In this document: positions 35,201 through 44,500 of the stretch, one piece after another
Position numbering within the stretch: the first letter of the stretch is position 1
Layout: each line of letters starts with the position of its first letter
Assembly: GCA_963835055.1 (NCBI GenBank)
Contig: CAWIDU010000001.1
Span: forward strand, 372,001 to 436,000
Length of the DNA stretch: 64,000 bases
Direction of reading: 5' to 3'
Origin: CAWIDU01 sp963835055
GTDB taxonomy: Bacteria > Patescibacteriota > Saccharimonadia > Saccharimonadales > UBA4665
The notes under the pieces: generated by a model
Told to the model about the DNA's origin: nothing
Seen by the model: only the letters and a program-made list of their open reading frames with translations
Databases searched by the model: none
Program-made: the position numbers and the translations under genes

Positions 35201-38199
35201 CATTCTCCGTTTATGTCCAAGGCAACTACGCCTACGAAGTGAATTCCAATTCCAACACACTAGGTATCTTCGATGTCTCCAACGCCGCCAGCCCGGTCAG
35301 CGTCGGCACCGTCGCTACTGGCAACGCTCCAGTCTCTGTCTACGTCCAAGGTCGCTATGCCTATGTGGTTAATGATAACGACAGCACCCTCCAAATCTTC
35401 GACGTCTCCAACCCCGTCAGCCCGGTCAGCGTCGGCACGGTCGCTACCGGTATTAACCCAACCTCCGTCTATGTCCAAGGCCGCTATGCTTACGTAACTA
35501 ACAGCGGTTCTAATACGCTAAGTGTTATTGACGTCTCCAACCCCGCCAGCCCGGTCAGCGTCGGCACTGTCGCCACTGGCACGACCCCCTACTCCGTCTA
35601 TATAGAGGGTCATTACGCCTACGTGGTTAGTGTATCCTCAACGGGTACAATGGATGTTTTCGACATCTCCAACCCCGCTAACCTGATCAACGTAGGTAGC
35701 CTAGCAGTTGGAAATTTCCCAGATTCTATCTACGTCCAGGGTCGTTACGCCTATGTAGCAACAGCTGCCTCCAATACGCTCAGTATCATCGACGTCTCCA
35801 ACCCCGCCAGCCCGACCTACATCAGCAGTGTACTCACTGACGTTGGCTCAGACCCTGCCTCTGTCTACGTCCAGGGTCGTTACGCCTATGTTACTAATAT
35901 CGGCACCAATACACTCAGCATCATTGACGTCTCCAATCCCGCCGGCCCAGTCAGAGTTGGCAGTGTCGCCACCGGCAGTGACCCAATCTCTGTCTACGTC
36001 CAAGGTCGCTATGCCTATGTGGTTAATAACAGCTCCAGCACTCTCCAAATCTTCGACCTCGGGGGCACTTATACCCAGCAACTGGAAGTCGGCGGCACCG
36101 AAACCGGTACGCTCCAGACCAATGGCAACGCTACCTTCAGTGGCGACATAGCCTTACAGGGTGGCTTGACAGTCGGCGGCAGTGCCGAATTCAGTGGCAA
36201 CATCGGTGCCAGCGGCGAAGTCCTCTTCCAGAACACTACTGATTCCACGACAGCCTTCCAGGTTCAGAATGCCGCTGGTGATTCTGTCCTGACTGTCGAC
36301 ACCACCGACGGAGAAATCCTCCAGAACGGCAACCAAGTTTGCGACGTCTCCGGAAATTGCGGTAGCGGCCCTACCGTTACTCTACAAAATGCCTACAACA
36401 ACTCTTCGACCCCAGCCACCATAACCACTAACTCATCGTCGAAAGGTATTGTTTTCGCTGCCGGGGTAGGGGATGACTCCTCAACATTATTCCAAGTGCA
36501 GAACGCTGGTGGTCAAGATTTACTACAAGTAGACAGTGCCAACAATAATATCATCATCGGCGGTAACAATTCTGGCGAGCTGCAAGCTTGGCAGACAGGC
36601 ACTGCCTTGCCGCAAACGCTGGATTTCCATAACTCCGTCACCGCCAACGGCTACGTCTATGTCATCGGCGGCGGCCAAACCGACGTCTACTATGCCAAAT
36701 TAAACGCCGACGGCTCCACCGGCAGCTGGACGACCAGCAGCCAGCCGCTGCCGCAAGCCCTGAGTAACACCACTTCCGTCACCGCCAACGGCTACGTCTA
36801 TGTCATCGGCGGCGGCCAAACCGACGTCTACTATGCCAAATTAAACGCCGACGGCTCCACCGGCAGCTGGACGACCAGCAGCCAGCCGCTGCCGCAGGGC
36901 TTAACCGGCCCGAGTTCGGCGGTCGCCAACGGCTACGTTTATGTCATGGGTGGCTATAGTGGCGGTTTCCAATCAACCGTCTACTATGCCAAATTAAACG
37001 CCGACGGCTCCACCGGCAGCTGGACGACCAGCAGCCAGCCGCTGCCGCAAGCAGTAGACTTCCAAACTTCCGTCGTTGCCAACGGCTACGTTTATGTTCT
37101 TGGCGGCTATGACGGCGTTGGCGGCGGCCAAACCAACGTCTATTATGCCAAACTAAACGCCGACGGCTCCACCGGCAGCTGGACGACCAGCAGTAACCCC
37201 CTAACACAAGGTCGGAGTGATGCCAGTTCCGTGGTCGCCAACGGCTATGTCTATGTCATGGGCGGCTATAACACCAGTTTTCAATCAACCGTCTACTACG
37301 CTAAACTGAACGTTAACGGCTCGACCGGCAGCTGGACGACTAATAGCAATGCTTTGCCGCAAGCACTAAGTGATGCCAGTTCAGTGGTCGCCAACGGCTA
37401 TGTCTATTTCATGGGTGGCCATAACGGCGGCGGCAGCACTTCTACGGTCTACTATGCCTCCACCCAACGGGTTCTAGTTGGCGGCTCCCTAGATCTTGTT
37501 GGCCTAGCTGATGGTAACCTCAGCGATGGCAATAACCCTGGAGCTGGTTCGGTCGGCGGCAGCCTGACAGCCGGTGATACCAACGTAGTTGGTACGCTCC
37601 AGGTTCAAGGCGAAGCTAACTTCGCTCAAGGAGTTGGCATCGCTGGCGCACTGAGCGTAGACAGCAGCTTAAGTGTCAACGGCAATACTCTTATCCAGCC
37701 CTCGACCAATTCCGCGACAGCCTTCCAGATCCAGAATACCGCTGCCGTCAGTTTATTCACGGCCGATACCTCTAATCTGGTGATCACCATTGCCGGCACG
37801 ACCGGCACCTTCGCCAGCCTGACGCTGACCAACGCCCACTTCAAGTCCACCCAAACCACGGCACCAACCATCGGCACGCCGACTAACTGCGGCGGCGGTA
37901 CCGGGCCCTCCGCGACAGTGGCAACCAACTCCACGGACTCAGCCGGCTCCTTCCGGATCACCGCTGGTAGCACCGGCTCGCCAACGACTTGTGACACCGT
38001 CTTCACCTTCAATCAAGCCTACGGCGCGGCACCGAAGTCAATCATCGTGGTCGCCGAAACGGAGGACGGTGGCACAGGCACGGCTGCTGCCCGCCAAGTC
38101 TACGTCTCGGCATCTAATAGCACAACCTTCACTGTTAAATTTAATTCCAGCCCGGCCAATAGTGAAGTCAACTGGTTCTACTACTGGGTTGTCGAGTAA
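29206..38199 (+). CDS. Giant membrane-anchored multi-propeller surface protein 2, 2997 aa
   Basis: A paralog of the preceding protein with the same front half: membrane helix at residues 67-90, collagen-like stalk at 186-245, and 21 GSDGFARI/CxDxDC blades at 337-1405 again in three sets of seven. The back half differs. A Kelch-like propeller of six blades (VVANGYVYVIGG...VYYAKLNADGSTG.W) lies at 1579-1918, seven LVIVD repeats at 1982-2288, and a second six-bladed Kelch-like propeller at 2456-2755. The shared C-terminal beta domain ends WFYYWVVE. The beta-roll of protein 1 is absent. Connecting modules use the recurring ALFQVQNAAG...LLQVDSANNNIIIGG unit. The gene starts 5 nt after protein 1 without a visible SD, so it is co-transcribed. 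It shares a 79-nt identical tract with gene 1 (30992-31070). Predicted extracellular adhesin or contact protein. Confidence 0.9.
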   Translation: MPPNTDNTSLEENTSPDPFGPVGAPVVSSDTVSPLPEVSPAPGTDGLVVSASDKPGRPSLFRYNRKALLITSLAVLIILLLGLAALFFGIRHGNGKPTQSTTNKANNYAVSSLPLGGVQVGKQLQVNTTEQLVINGQEQITNTLVITPTSQPTSPVTGQLYLNSDTKQLSYYNGTQFIVLGSSLQGGQGPAGANGTNGAAGANGVTGAAGQDGTNGAVGATGPTGATGPTGATGPQGPAGSGGGSLTLQNAYDNSATPAIVTTSSPSKGIIFGAGAGSDSTALFKVQNAAGTSLLNVDSVGGTLTTTDLLPNVDGSLTQNQNFLTAISSSSHISGPDSMALGSDGFSRIAYVDSDNKLDYVRCLDTNCKSTVDSTIDASGNAATNYVSLVIGADGFARIAYQLSTGLGYARCTDADCTSPVLTTVDNSEGAGDSISMALGSDGFARISYVGDVDTNLHYARCTDADCTSPVLTTVDSSGNLTGNTTAIGIGSDGFARIAYQLNDSGLGYDTLAYARCTDADCTSPVLTTVDSSQDTGFGVSMALGSDGFARISYVSDSGNLYYARCTDADCTSPVINAVDSSGDVNSDGSSIALGPDGFARIAYGFYDSGLNLSVLGYALCTDADCTSPVLTTVDSSTNTFSPSMAIGSDGFARISYIGYSSNTLKYASCSNDDCTSATLATIDSSNNTGNGFNSMALGSDGFARTAYVDQNGNLDFAVCNDDNCSSPALTTIDVLGHVDSNYVSLSIGADGFARIAYNVFDSGLGYNTVDYARCTDADCTSPVLTTIDNSNNTYEPAMTLGSDGFARISYGNNGDLYYARCTDADCTSPVINPVDSSSNVDGNGSIALGADGFVRMTYALYDSGLGHDTLAYARCTDADCTSPVLSTVDNSSVIAYSSLAVASDGFARIAYEDNNGNLYYARCTDADCSSPVINTVDSGFQEDIPSLVLGADGFARIAYVKSGVLAYARCTDTDCTSPVTNSISNANGIDFTTTSLALGSDGFARIAYADTDDTDHLQYAHCINIDCSGTPALTVVNNSINIDTGYNSMALGPDGFARTAYVDNSDDLDYAVCTDADCSSPIITTVDTSGEVNAYYISLSIGSDGFARIAYALYDSGLGRYTLAYARCTDADCTSPVITTIDNTQDTGYSISMALGQDGFARISYTDGSGNLYYARCTDADCTSPVINAVDSSGQVDDDGFNTSIAIGADGFARIAYALYDSGLNRKTLAYARCTDADCTSPVLTTVDNSSNMDDYSMVIGADGFARISYVDATNHVLKYAVCNDADCSAPTINAVDSSIQDDPTSLVLGSDGFARISYVKSGGGVLAFADCTDASCSTATTNTITGANNIDFSMTPLALGTDGFARITYSDTDNAGLLRYVRCTSVACASAETVSGTNIGTANSRFGQLFVSGANVQGGETIDTSGRPSNYAIAIQGDSTGDQYIQAVDTTTGTTVLNVTSSNFTFQPTVDSTSAFTIKNASGTAILTVDTTDGEILQNGNQVCDQSGNCSGSSATLQSAYNNSSTPATITTSSSSKGIIIAAGSGDDSSALFQVQNAAGQDLLQLDSANNNIIIGGNNSGELQPWTTNGYAFGCTTPGCGSPLGHTYDGEAITANGYIYAIGGCNNNGNCSPSAAVYSTKVNADGSTGAWNQGANSLPQPLQSLSTVTANGYVYAIGGLNGSSSLVSTVYYAKLNADGSTGAWNTNANSLPQTLQLASSVVANGYVYVIGGTHGSSLSTVYYAKLNADGSTGAWNTNTNSLPQPLQQTSAVVANGYVYTIGGYNSSSDAQATVYYAKLNSDGSTGAWNTNSNSLPTPIYFGTAVVANGYVYELGGQSTGVVNIGNTLYYAPLNSDGTIGTWSSNANPMPLSVTGGSSVVVNGYVYYIGGATYTNGAVSGVYYTSTQRILVGGSLDLVGLSDGNLSDGDTPGVGSVGGSLTAGDTNIVGTLQVQGQANFSQGVGIAGPLSVDGALNVQGTVPTGATGSVSTGASTDPFSVYVQGNYAYEVNSNSNTLGIFDVSNAASPVSVGTVATGNAPVSVYVQGRYAYVVNDNDSTLQIFDVSNPVSPVSVGTVATGINPTSVYVQGRYAYVTNSGSNTLSVIDVSNPASPVSVGTVATGTTPYSVYIEGHYAYVVSVSSTGTMDVFDISNPANLINVGSLAVGNFPDSIYVQGRYAYVATAASNTLSIIDVSNPASPTYISSVLTDVGSDPASVYVQGRYAYVTNIGTNTLSIIDVSNPAGPVRVGSVATGSDPISVYVQGRYAYVVNNSSSTLQIFDLGGTYTQQLEVGGTETGTLQTNGNATFSGDIALQGGLTVGGSAEFSGNIGASGEVLFQNTTDSTTAFQVQNAAGDSVLTVDTTDGEILQNGNQVCDVSGNCGSGPTVTLQNAYNNSSTPATITTNSSSKGIVFAAGVGDDSSTLFQVQNAGGQDLLQVDSANNNIIIGGNNSGELQAWQTGTALPQTLDFHNSVTANGYVYVIGGGQTDVYYAKLNADGSTGSWTTSSQPLPQALSNTTSVTANGYVYVIGGGQTDVYYAKLNADGSTGSWTTSSQPLPQGLTGPSSAVANGYVYVMGGYSGGFQSTVYYAKLNADGSTGSWTTSSQPLPQAVDFQTSVVANGYVYVLGGYDGVGGGQTNVYYAKLNADGSTGSWTTSSNPLTQGRSDASSVVANGYVYVMGGYNTSFQSTVYYAKLNVNGSTGSWTTNSNALPQALSDASSVVANGYVYFMGGHNGGGSTSTVYYASTQRVLVGGSLDLVGLADGNLSDGNNPGAGSVGGSLTAGDTNVVGTLQVQGEANFAQGVGIAGALSVDSSLSVNGNTLIQPSTNSATAFQIQNTAAVSLFTADTSNLVITIAGTTGTFASLTLTNAHFKSTQTTAPTIGTPTNCGGGTGPSATVATNSTDSAGSFRITAGSTGSPTTCDTVFTFNQAYGAAPKSIIVVAETEDGGTGTAAARQVYVSASNSTTFTVKFNSSPANSEVNWFYYWVVE
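36634..36755 (+). repeat. 122-nt exact tandem repeat encoding Kelch blades
   Basis: Identical to 36775-36896. The period is 141 nt, or 47 codons, one blade. Parts recur again near 36990-37050. Copy changes would add or remove whole blades in frame. Confidence 0.9.
36775..36896 (+). repeat. Second copy of the 122-nt Kelch-blade repeat
   Basis: Identical to 36634-36755; the next base differs (A at 36756, G at 36897). Confidence 0.9.
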
Positions 38200-38537
38200 G
38201 GTCTGTGGATAAGTATTCTGTAAATAACCATAAGAGTTAATAAAACAACGTTATAAGTATACAAAAAATGACTCAGCCCGAGATATAAATCCTAAATAAC
38301 AGGGATAAAAATAATATCAATGTTAACAGCACAACGATTTTAAGTTTCAATATTGAATAAAAGCATGTCGCAGGCGCACAGCATTTTTATTCAGAAACCC
38401 CTTGATTACCTCTGTTGAGGTCGTCATACTTAATAGCGTTGAACTGGCAGATAGCCGGTCAAAAACAAAAATAACCCTAAAAAGATCAATGTCTGTAGAA
38501 AAGAGATTGACCAGGGGTTATCCAAACAAAAACCAAC
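38200..38537 (+). promoter_or_regulatory. AT-rich intergenic region between giant genes 2 and 3
   Basis: This 338-nt gap is far richer in A and T than its surroundings, particularly 38213-38400. It opens with TGTGGATAA (38204-38212, a perfect DnaA-box sequence on the minus strand) and has a near-match TTATCCAAA at about 38516. A 9-bp inverted repeat pairs TGAATAAAA (38354-38362) with TTTTATTCA (38385-38393). The promoter of giant gene 3 must lie here or upstream; I see no pair of boxes with ideal spacing. No ORF with coding character is present. An origin role is possible but weakly supported. Confidence 0.45.
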
Positions 38538-41500
38538 ATGGGCAACGCCAAAAAACTAGGAAGACAGTTATTCGTACGCCGCGGTAGTCGGCGTGGTTTG
38601 TTATCAGTGGTACGGCGTTTGTTCCTGGCCTCTGTTATTTTCTATACGCGCGGGGGCGCGCGCGGGAGCGGGAAAAGCAGCAGGGCTTGGCGATTGGCCG
38701 TCCTGGGTTTGTTTTTGCTAGTGCCCCTTGGCCTCAATCTGGCCAAGCCGCAAGTCGCCGACGCCAGCACCAGTAGTTATATCAACTTCCAGGCTCGGCT
38801 GGAGGCCCTCAGCGGCGCTATCGCCCCTGATGGAAATTACAACATCGAGTTTAAGCTCTATACCGCTTCTTCCGGGGGCAGCCCGGTTTGGACCGAGGAC
38901 TGGCTGAACAACGCCAGCCATGGCATTACAGTTACCAACGGCTATTTGACAGCCAATCTAGGCTCAATTACTGCTTTCTCTGGTATCAACTGGAGCCAAC
39001 AACTCTATCTGACTATGAACGTCGGTAACACCAATGGTTCGTGTACGCCGTTTTCTAGTTGTGTGCCAGATGGCGAAATGAGCCCGAGACTGGTAATGAC
39101 GGGCAGCCCATATGCTTTCGCGGCTGGCCAACTGGTAGCCACCAACGGCACCAATGTCGGTACTTTGAGCTGGACGGCGCCGACGGGCACCGATAGCATC
39201 GTACTGCCAGATGCCAGCGGCACCGTTTGTCTGCAGGCTGCCACGGCCTGTGGCTTTGCTGCCTCGACCGGCGGAACGGGCTATATTCAAAACGGTTTCA
39301 GCACCCAAACCAATGCCAATTTCAACATTCAGAGCTCTGGAGCGAGTGATGTGGGTGGTATTATTCAGGGCGCCTCAGGCCAAACGGCTGATTTATTCGA
39401 CCTCAAGACCAGCACGCCAGCGACGGTTTTCAGCGTTGGATCCACGGGGGCGACACTGTTGCAGAACTCCGCTAACTCCTTGAATGCTTTCCAGATACAG
39501 GGCTCGGCCGGCTCCAGCGCCACGCTGTTGAACGCCGACACCACCAATATGCGTCTAGGGGTCAACGTCACCTATGCCGCCATGAGCGCTCCGACCCAGA
39601 ATGCCACCGCCACGTCTACCAGCGGTGGTACGCTAGCAGCCACAACTTATTATTACGAGATTACCGCTGTTGATGGGGCAGGTGGTGAAACAACGGTTTC
39701 CAGCGAGCAAAGCCAAGTAACCACTGGCTCGACCAGCACGGTCACACTATCCTGGGTGCCAGTTACCGGGGCTAGCGCCTATCGGATATATCGTGCCACG
39801 ACGGCGCTTGGCGGTTCGGGGCACGAAGTTTATTTGACAACTACAACCGGTACGGTTAATGGCTCGAACCTTAACTACACAGACACCGGGTCGATCACTG
39901 CCGGTGCCACCTCGCCACCAGGCAGCAATACAGCCTACGCAGCCACCAATGTTACGAATAACGAATTACAGCTAACTGTCGGCGGCAATGGTACGCCGAC
40001 CGGACAGCTATATGTCAGCGGCACATTGCCTAGTGCTGCTCTTAGCTCGGTGGCCACGCCAAGCTCGGCTCAGGCCATTGCCGTACAGGGTAATTATGCC
40101 TTCGTTGTAGGGAACGCAACGTTACAAGCTTTTGACGTCACCAACCCGTCAGCGCCGGTGGCTTTAGGCAGTCATGCCACTGGCAGTGGACCGGTTTCGG
40201 TGGCTGTCAGCGGCAAGTATGCCTATGTCGCTAATGGCACGGCGCAGACTCTCCAAATCTTCGATATCAGCAATCCCAACAGCATTCCGGCAGCCACCGG
40301 CAGCCTTACTTTCCCGGCGGCTGCCAGCTCGGTCGTTATCCAAGGCAAATATGCTTACGTGGAAGCAGGCAGCTACCTGTATGTTATAGATGTCAGCAAT
40401 CCGGCCAGTCCATTCGTGACAGGCAAACTAAATAGTCCTAACGGCGGCACCCAAAGCCTAATAGCTATACAGGGACGTTACGGGGTTACTGGTGGCAACA
40501 ACAGCAACATTACCCAGATTGTTGACGTCAGTAACCCTTACGGCCCAACTCAAGTGTCGGGCACTCAGCTGGGGGCTGGTGCACACTGGTGGGGGGTGGC
40601 TATCCAGAATAAATATTTCTATATCACAGACGTCACCCATCATACTCTTGAAGTTGCGGACATCTCCAACCCGGCATCGCCGACTTTAGTTGGCTCGGCA
40701 GCGATTGGTTCGGGCAATGCTTGGGTTACGGTTCAGGGCCATTATGCCTTTGTGACCAGTCCCACCGCTAATACCATGCAGATCTTCGATGTCAGCAATC
40801 CGGCCCAGCCAACCAGTCTGGGCACAGTTACGACCACCGGCAGTCCGACCGGCGTTGTCGTCCAGGGCCGTTACGCTTATGTGATTGGCAGCACCAGCGG
40901 CGTTCTCCAAGTCTTCGACCTCGGTGGCGCCTACATCCAACAGTTGCAGACCGGCAGTATCGAAACAGGCTCCTTGCAAACCGATGGTAACTCGACGGTC
41001 AATGGCACGGAGACAGTTAGTGGCGGCCTGCAAGTCGGTGGCTCGGCTAGTGTTACCGGCAATTTCGGGGTAAGTGGTACGACATTCTTGCAAGGTGCCC
41101 TTAACGTTGCCGGCGGTATTCAGGGTGGGGCAACGGTTAGTGGTTTATCAACGCCGGCTACGCCAACAGTTACCACGGTTGGCAGTACCGGTGCTCAAAC
41201 CTGGGGCTACGAAATCGTGGCCATTAATGCCGCCGGCGGCGGCACGCCGGCCTCGGCGCAAGGTACTACCGCGACCGCCAACGGTGTATCAACCCTAACC
41301 AGTAGCAACTACCAACAAATTAGCTGGACCGGCATTCCTGGGGCAGTGAGCTATAAAATTTATCGTACCCAAGTGGCTGTCACTAGCCCGAGCCCCAGCA
41401 CTACTGGTTTGATCGGCACAACAACTTCTACAGTTTTCCTCGACACTGGTTTAGCGGGTGACAGCAGCACGCCACCAACGCTAGATAACTCCGGCCAATT

Positions 41501-44500
41501 AACAGTCAATGGCTTTGCGACTTTCGAAAACACCACCAACGTTGCGACTGCCTTCCAGGTCCAGAACAGTTCAGCTAGTGACATTCTTGATGTCGATACT
41601 GCAAACAGCCGTGTCGGCATTGATACTAACGCCCCGACTGGCGATTTAAGTTTCGGGGCCACGGCAAGTGCTACCGGCCGTACTATTAATGTTTTAACTT
41701 CAGGTACTACTAACCAGGCTGGCGACTCGCTAACTATTCAAGCTGCTACTGGAGCCGCCGGTGGTGCTGGAGCCGCCGGTGGAGCGTTAATACTACAGGC
41801 CGGCAGCGGCGCAGGTACCGCGGGCAACGGCGGTAATGTGGATATTCGCGCTGGTGCTAAAGCTGGTACCGGCAGCACCGGCATCGTTTCCATTCAGGAC
41901 AGTAGCGGTAATGCTTACTTTGACTTTAATACTGGTAGTAGCACCCTGACTTGTGGTGCCTTCACCACAGCCAGTAGTAACCCCTGCGGTGTAAGAGCTG
42001 GTGGGAACCTAACGATAGGTGGCGGAGGGTCTGCCGCTAATGCCGGTAATGTAACTGTGCTGAATATGGTCGATGGCAGTAGTGCCTTCAATGTTCAGAA
42101 CGCGGCCGCTAATGTCAGCCTATTTGCGGTAAACGCTATTTCTAGCCCGATACAGAATAATGTTATCCCTAACTTTAATATGGATTCCAATAATGTGCAG
42201 AACAACTGGCCGGTCAAGGGTAGTGCCGCGGTCAGCGTATCTCGCGTCTCAACAAACTTCACCAGCGGTTTTGGTATGCAGATAACGACTACCAGTTCGG
42301 CGGTGGCTAATGATGGTACCAAAACCGCGCTCACTCTCGACGACTCCACCACGTATTCAGTATCCTTCTATGCCAAACTAAGTAGCGGCAGCATGACTAC
42401 CTTGGCAGCCGGCTATTCCAACGACGGCACGACCGGCGGCGAAACGAACTGTACGCTTAACTCTACAACGTTGAGCACCACGGCCTGGAATCGCTATAGC
42501 TGTACTTTCACTACGCCTTCCTCGCACTCTGGCAGTCCCTATTTCTACATCGAACAGACCGATGCCGGGGTGGCTCATACCTACACCATTGATGCCGTCT
42601 ACCTGGAACCAGGCAGTTCGACGGTTGAGATCAACTACGTCACCAATCCAAGTTTCGAAACTAATACTACCGGGTGGGCAGCCCGCGGTAGCTCGACGCT
42701 GAGTAGGGTCTCCGATCAGGCGGTTTTCGGCAATATTGGTCTTAAGGTTGCTACCACGGCTACCAGTAATGACGGTGTTAAATACAGCCTTAACTTAGCC
42801 AGCAGCACGACTTATACTTTGTCGTTCTATGTCAAAGCAGCCAGCGGCAGCTTTACTATTTGGCTAGGTCGTTCTGACAATGGTACGGTCGGCGGTGAAA
42901 CGAACTGTACGACAGGCACGGTCGTCTCTACCAGCTGGACGCGCTTCAGCTGCACATTCACCACCGGGACAGTTAGTAGCACGCCCTACATATATATGGA
43001 ACAGTCCGACAGCACTGCCCGCAGCTATTACATGGATGGTGTATTGCTTGATGAAGGCTCTACCCTCTATGCTTACTCAGATGGCAGTATCCAGATTGGT
43101 GGACTGATTGCGTCGCCCGTTGCCTTACAAGCCACCGCCAACACTACCACCGCTTTCCAGGTGCAGAACACTTCAGGTTCTGACCTACTGATTGCGGATA
43201 CCGTTAATAATGTAATTGGCATTGGCGGGGTACCATCGGCTTCCGGTGCCACCCTGCAAGTCACCGGTTCGGAAAGTGTCAGCGGCGCCAACGGCCTAAC
43301 CCTTGGCGTGGCCGCCACTGCCCAAGGCGGGATTGTTTTCAATGATGCTGCCGGTGGCGCTACTCACACCGTTACTCTACAAGCCTCGACCACTGATCCA
43401 ACTAGCAGCTATAATATCCAGCTGCCTTCGGCGATAGCAACTTCTAATCAGTGCTTGGCGGCCGGTACAGTTTCTGGCTCTAATGTGCCGCTGACATTTA
43501 CTGCCTGTGGTGGTGGCGGCGGTTTGGCCAAGAACGCCGCTGACACCTCGACGGCGGCGGTAACATCTTCAAACTACCTTTATGGCTTTACCAACTCCAG
43601 CTCGGCCGTGGCCTCAGGTGTGCTCAGTCTTAATAACGGTACGAATACCAACAGCACCCTAAATATTACGGCTAGCGGTAATCCGACCACCGGCCAGGCC
43701 CTAATCTTCGCCAGCGATACCAATGCTTCACCTTCAGGCAACCTAATAGACCTCCAATCTGGTTCCTCACCGACTTCAGTGTTTAGCGTCGCTTCAGGTG
43801 GGGCTGTCACAGCCGTCGGCAACATCAACTCCCAGACCATCAGCTCAACGGCTAATTTTACGGGCACAGTAGCCATCCAAGGCGCCAATGGCTTGACGCT
43901 CGGTGTTGCCAGCAGCGCTCAGGGCGGCATTGTATTCAAGAGCAATGGCGGCACGAACACCATTACTCTCCAAGCGCCAACCACCAACCCGGGTTCTACT
44001 TACAGCCTGCAATTACCAACCACGGCGCCCTCTACCAGCCAGTGTTTGCAAAGCGGCCCCAGTACGGCCAGTCAGCTCACCTTCGGCTCCTGCGGCGGCG
44101 GTGGCGTGACCACAGTCGGCGCATTCTCTGGTAGCTCACAAGTAAATGGCGCCAGTATCAGCGGCTCAACTATTACGTTCGGTCCGGCTGATGTAACTAA
44201 TCCTGGAGAGGTGTCGACCGGAACCCAGACTTTTGCCGGTGCCAAGACCTTCCAGGCTAGTTCCACCAGTGCCTTCCAAGTCCAAGACGGTTCGAGCAAT
44301 AATTACATCCAAGTCAACACTACTAGTGCCATCTTAAATTTGGGAAATACCAGCATAGCCAGCACTATCCAGATAGGTAACACCACTGGCGCGGTGACTC
44401 AAGCAATCAATATTGGCAATAATACTACGGGGAGCTCCACTAACAACGTCACCATTGGTTCAACGATTGCCGGTACCACAACTCTCCAAGGGGCCACCGT

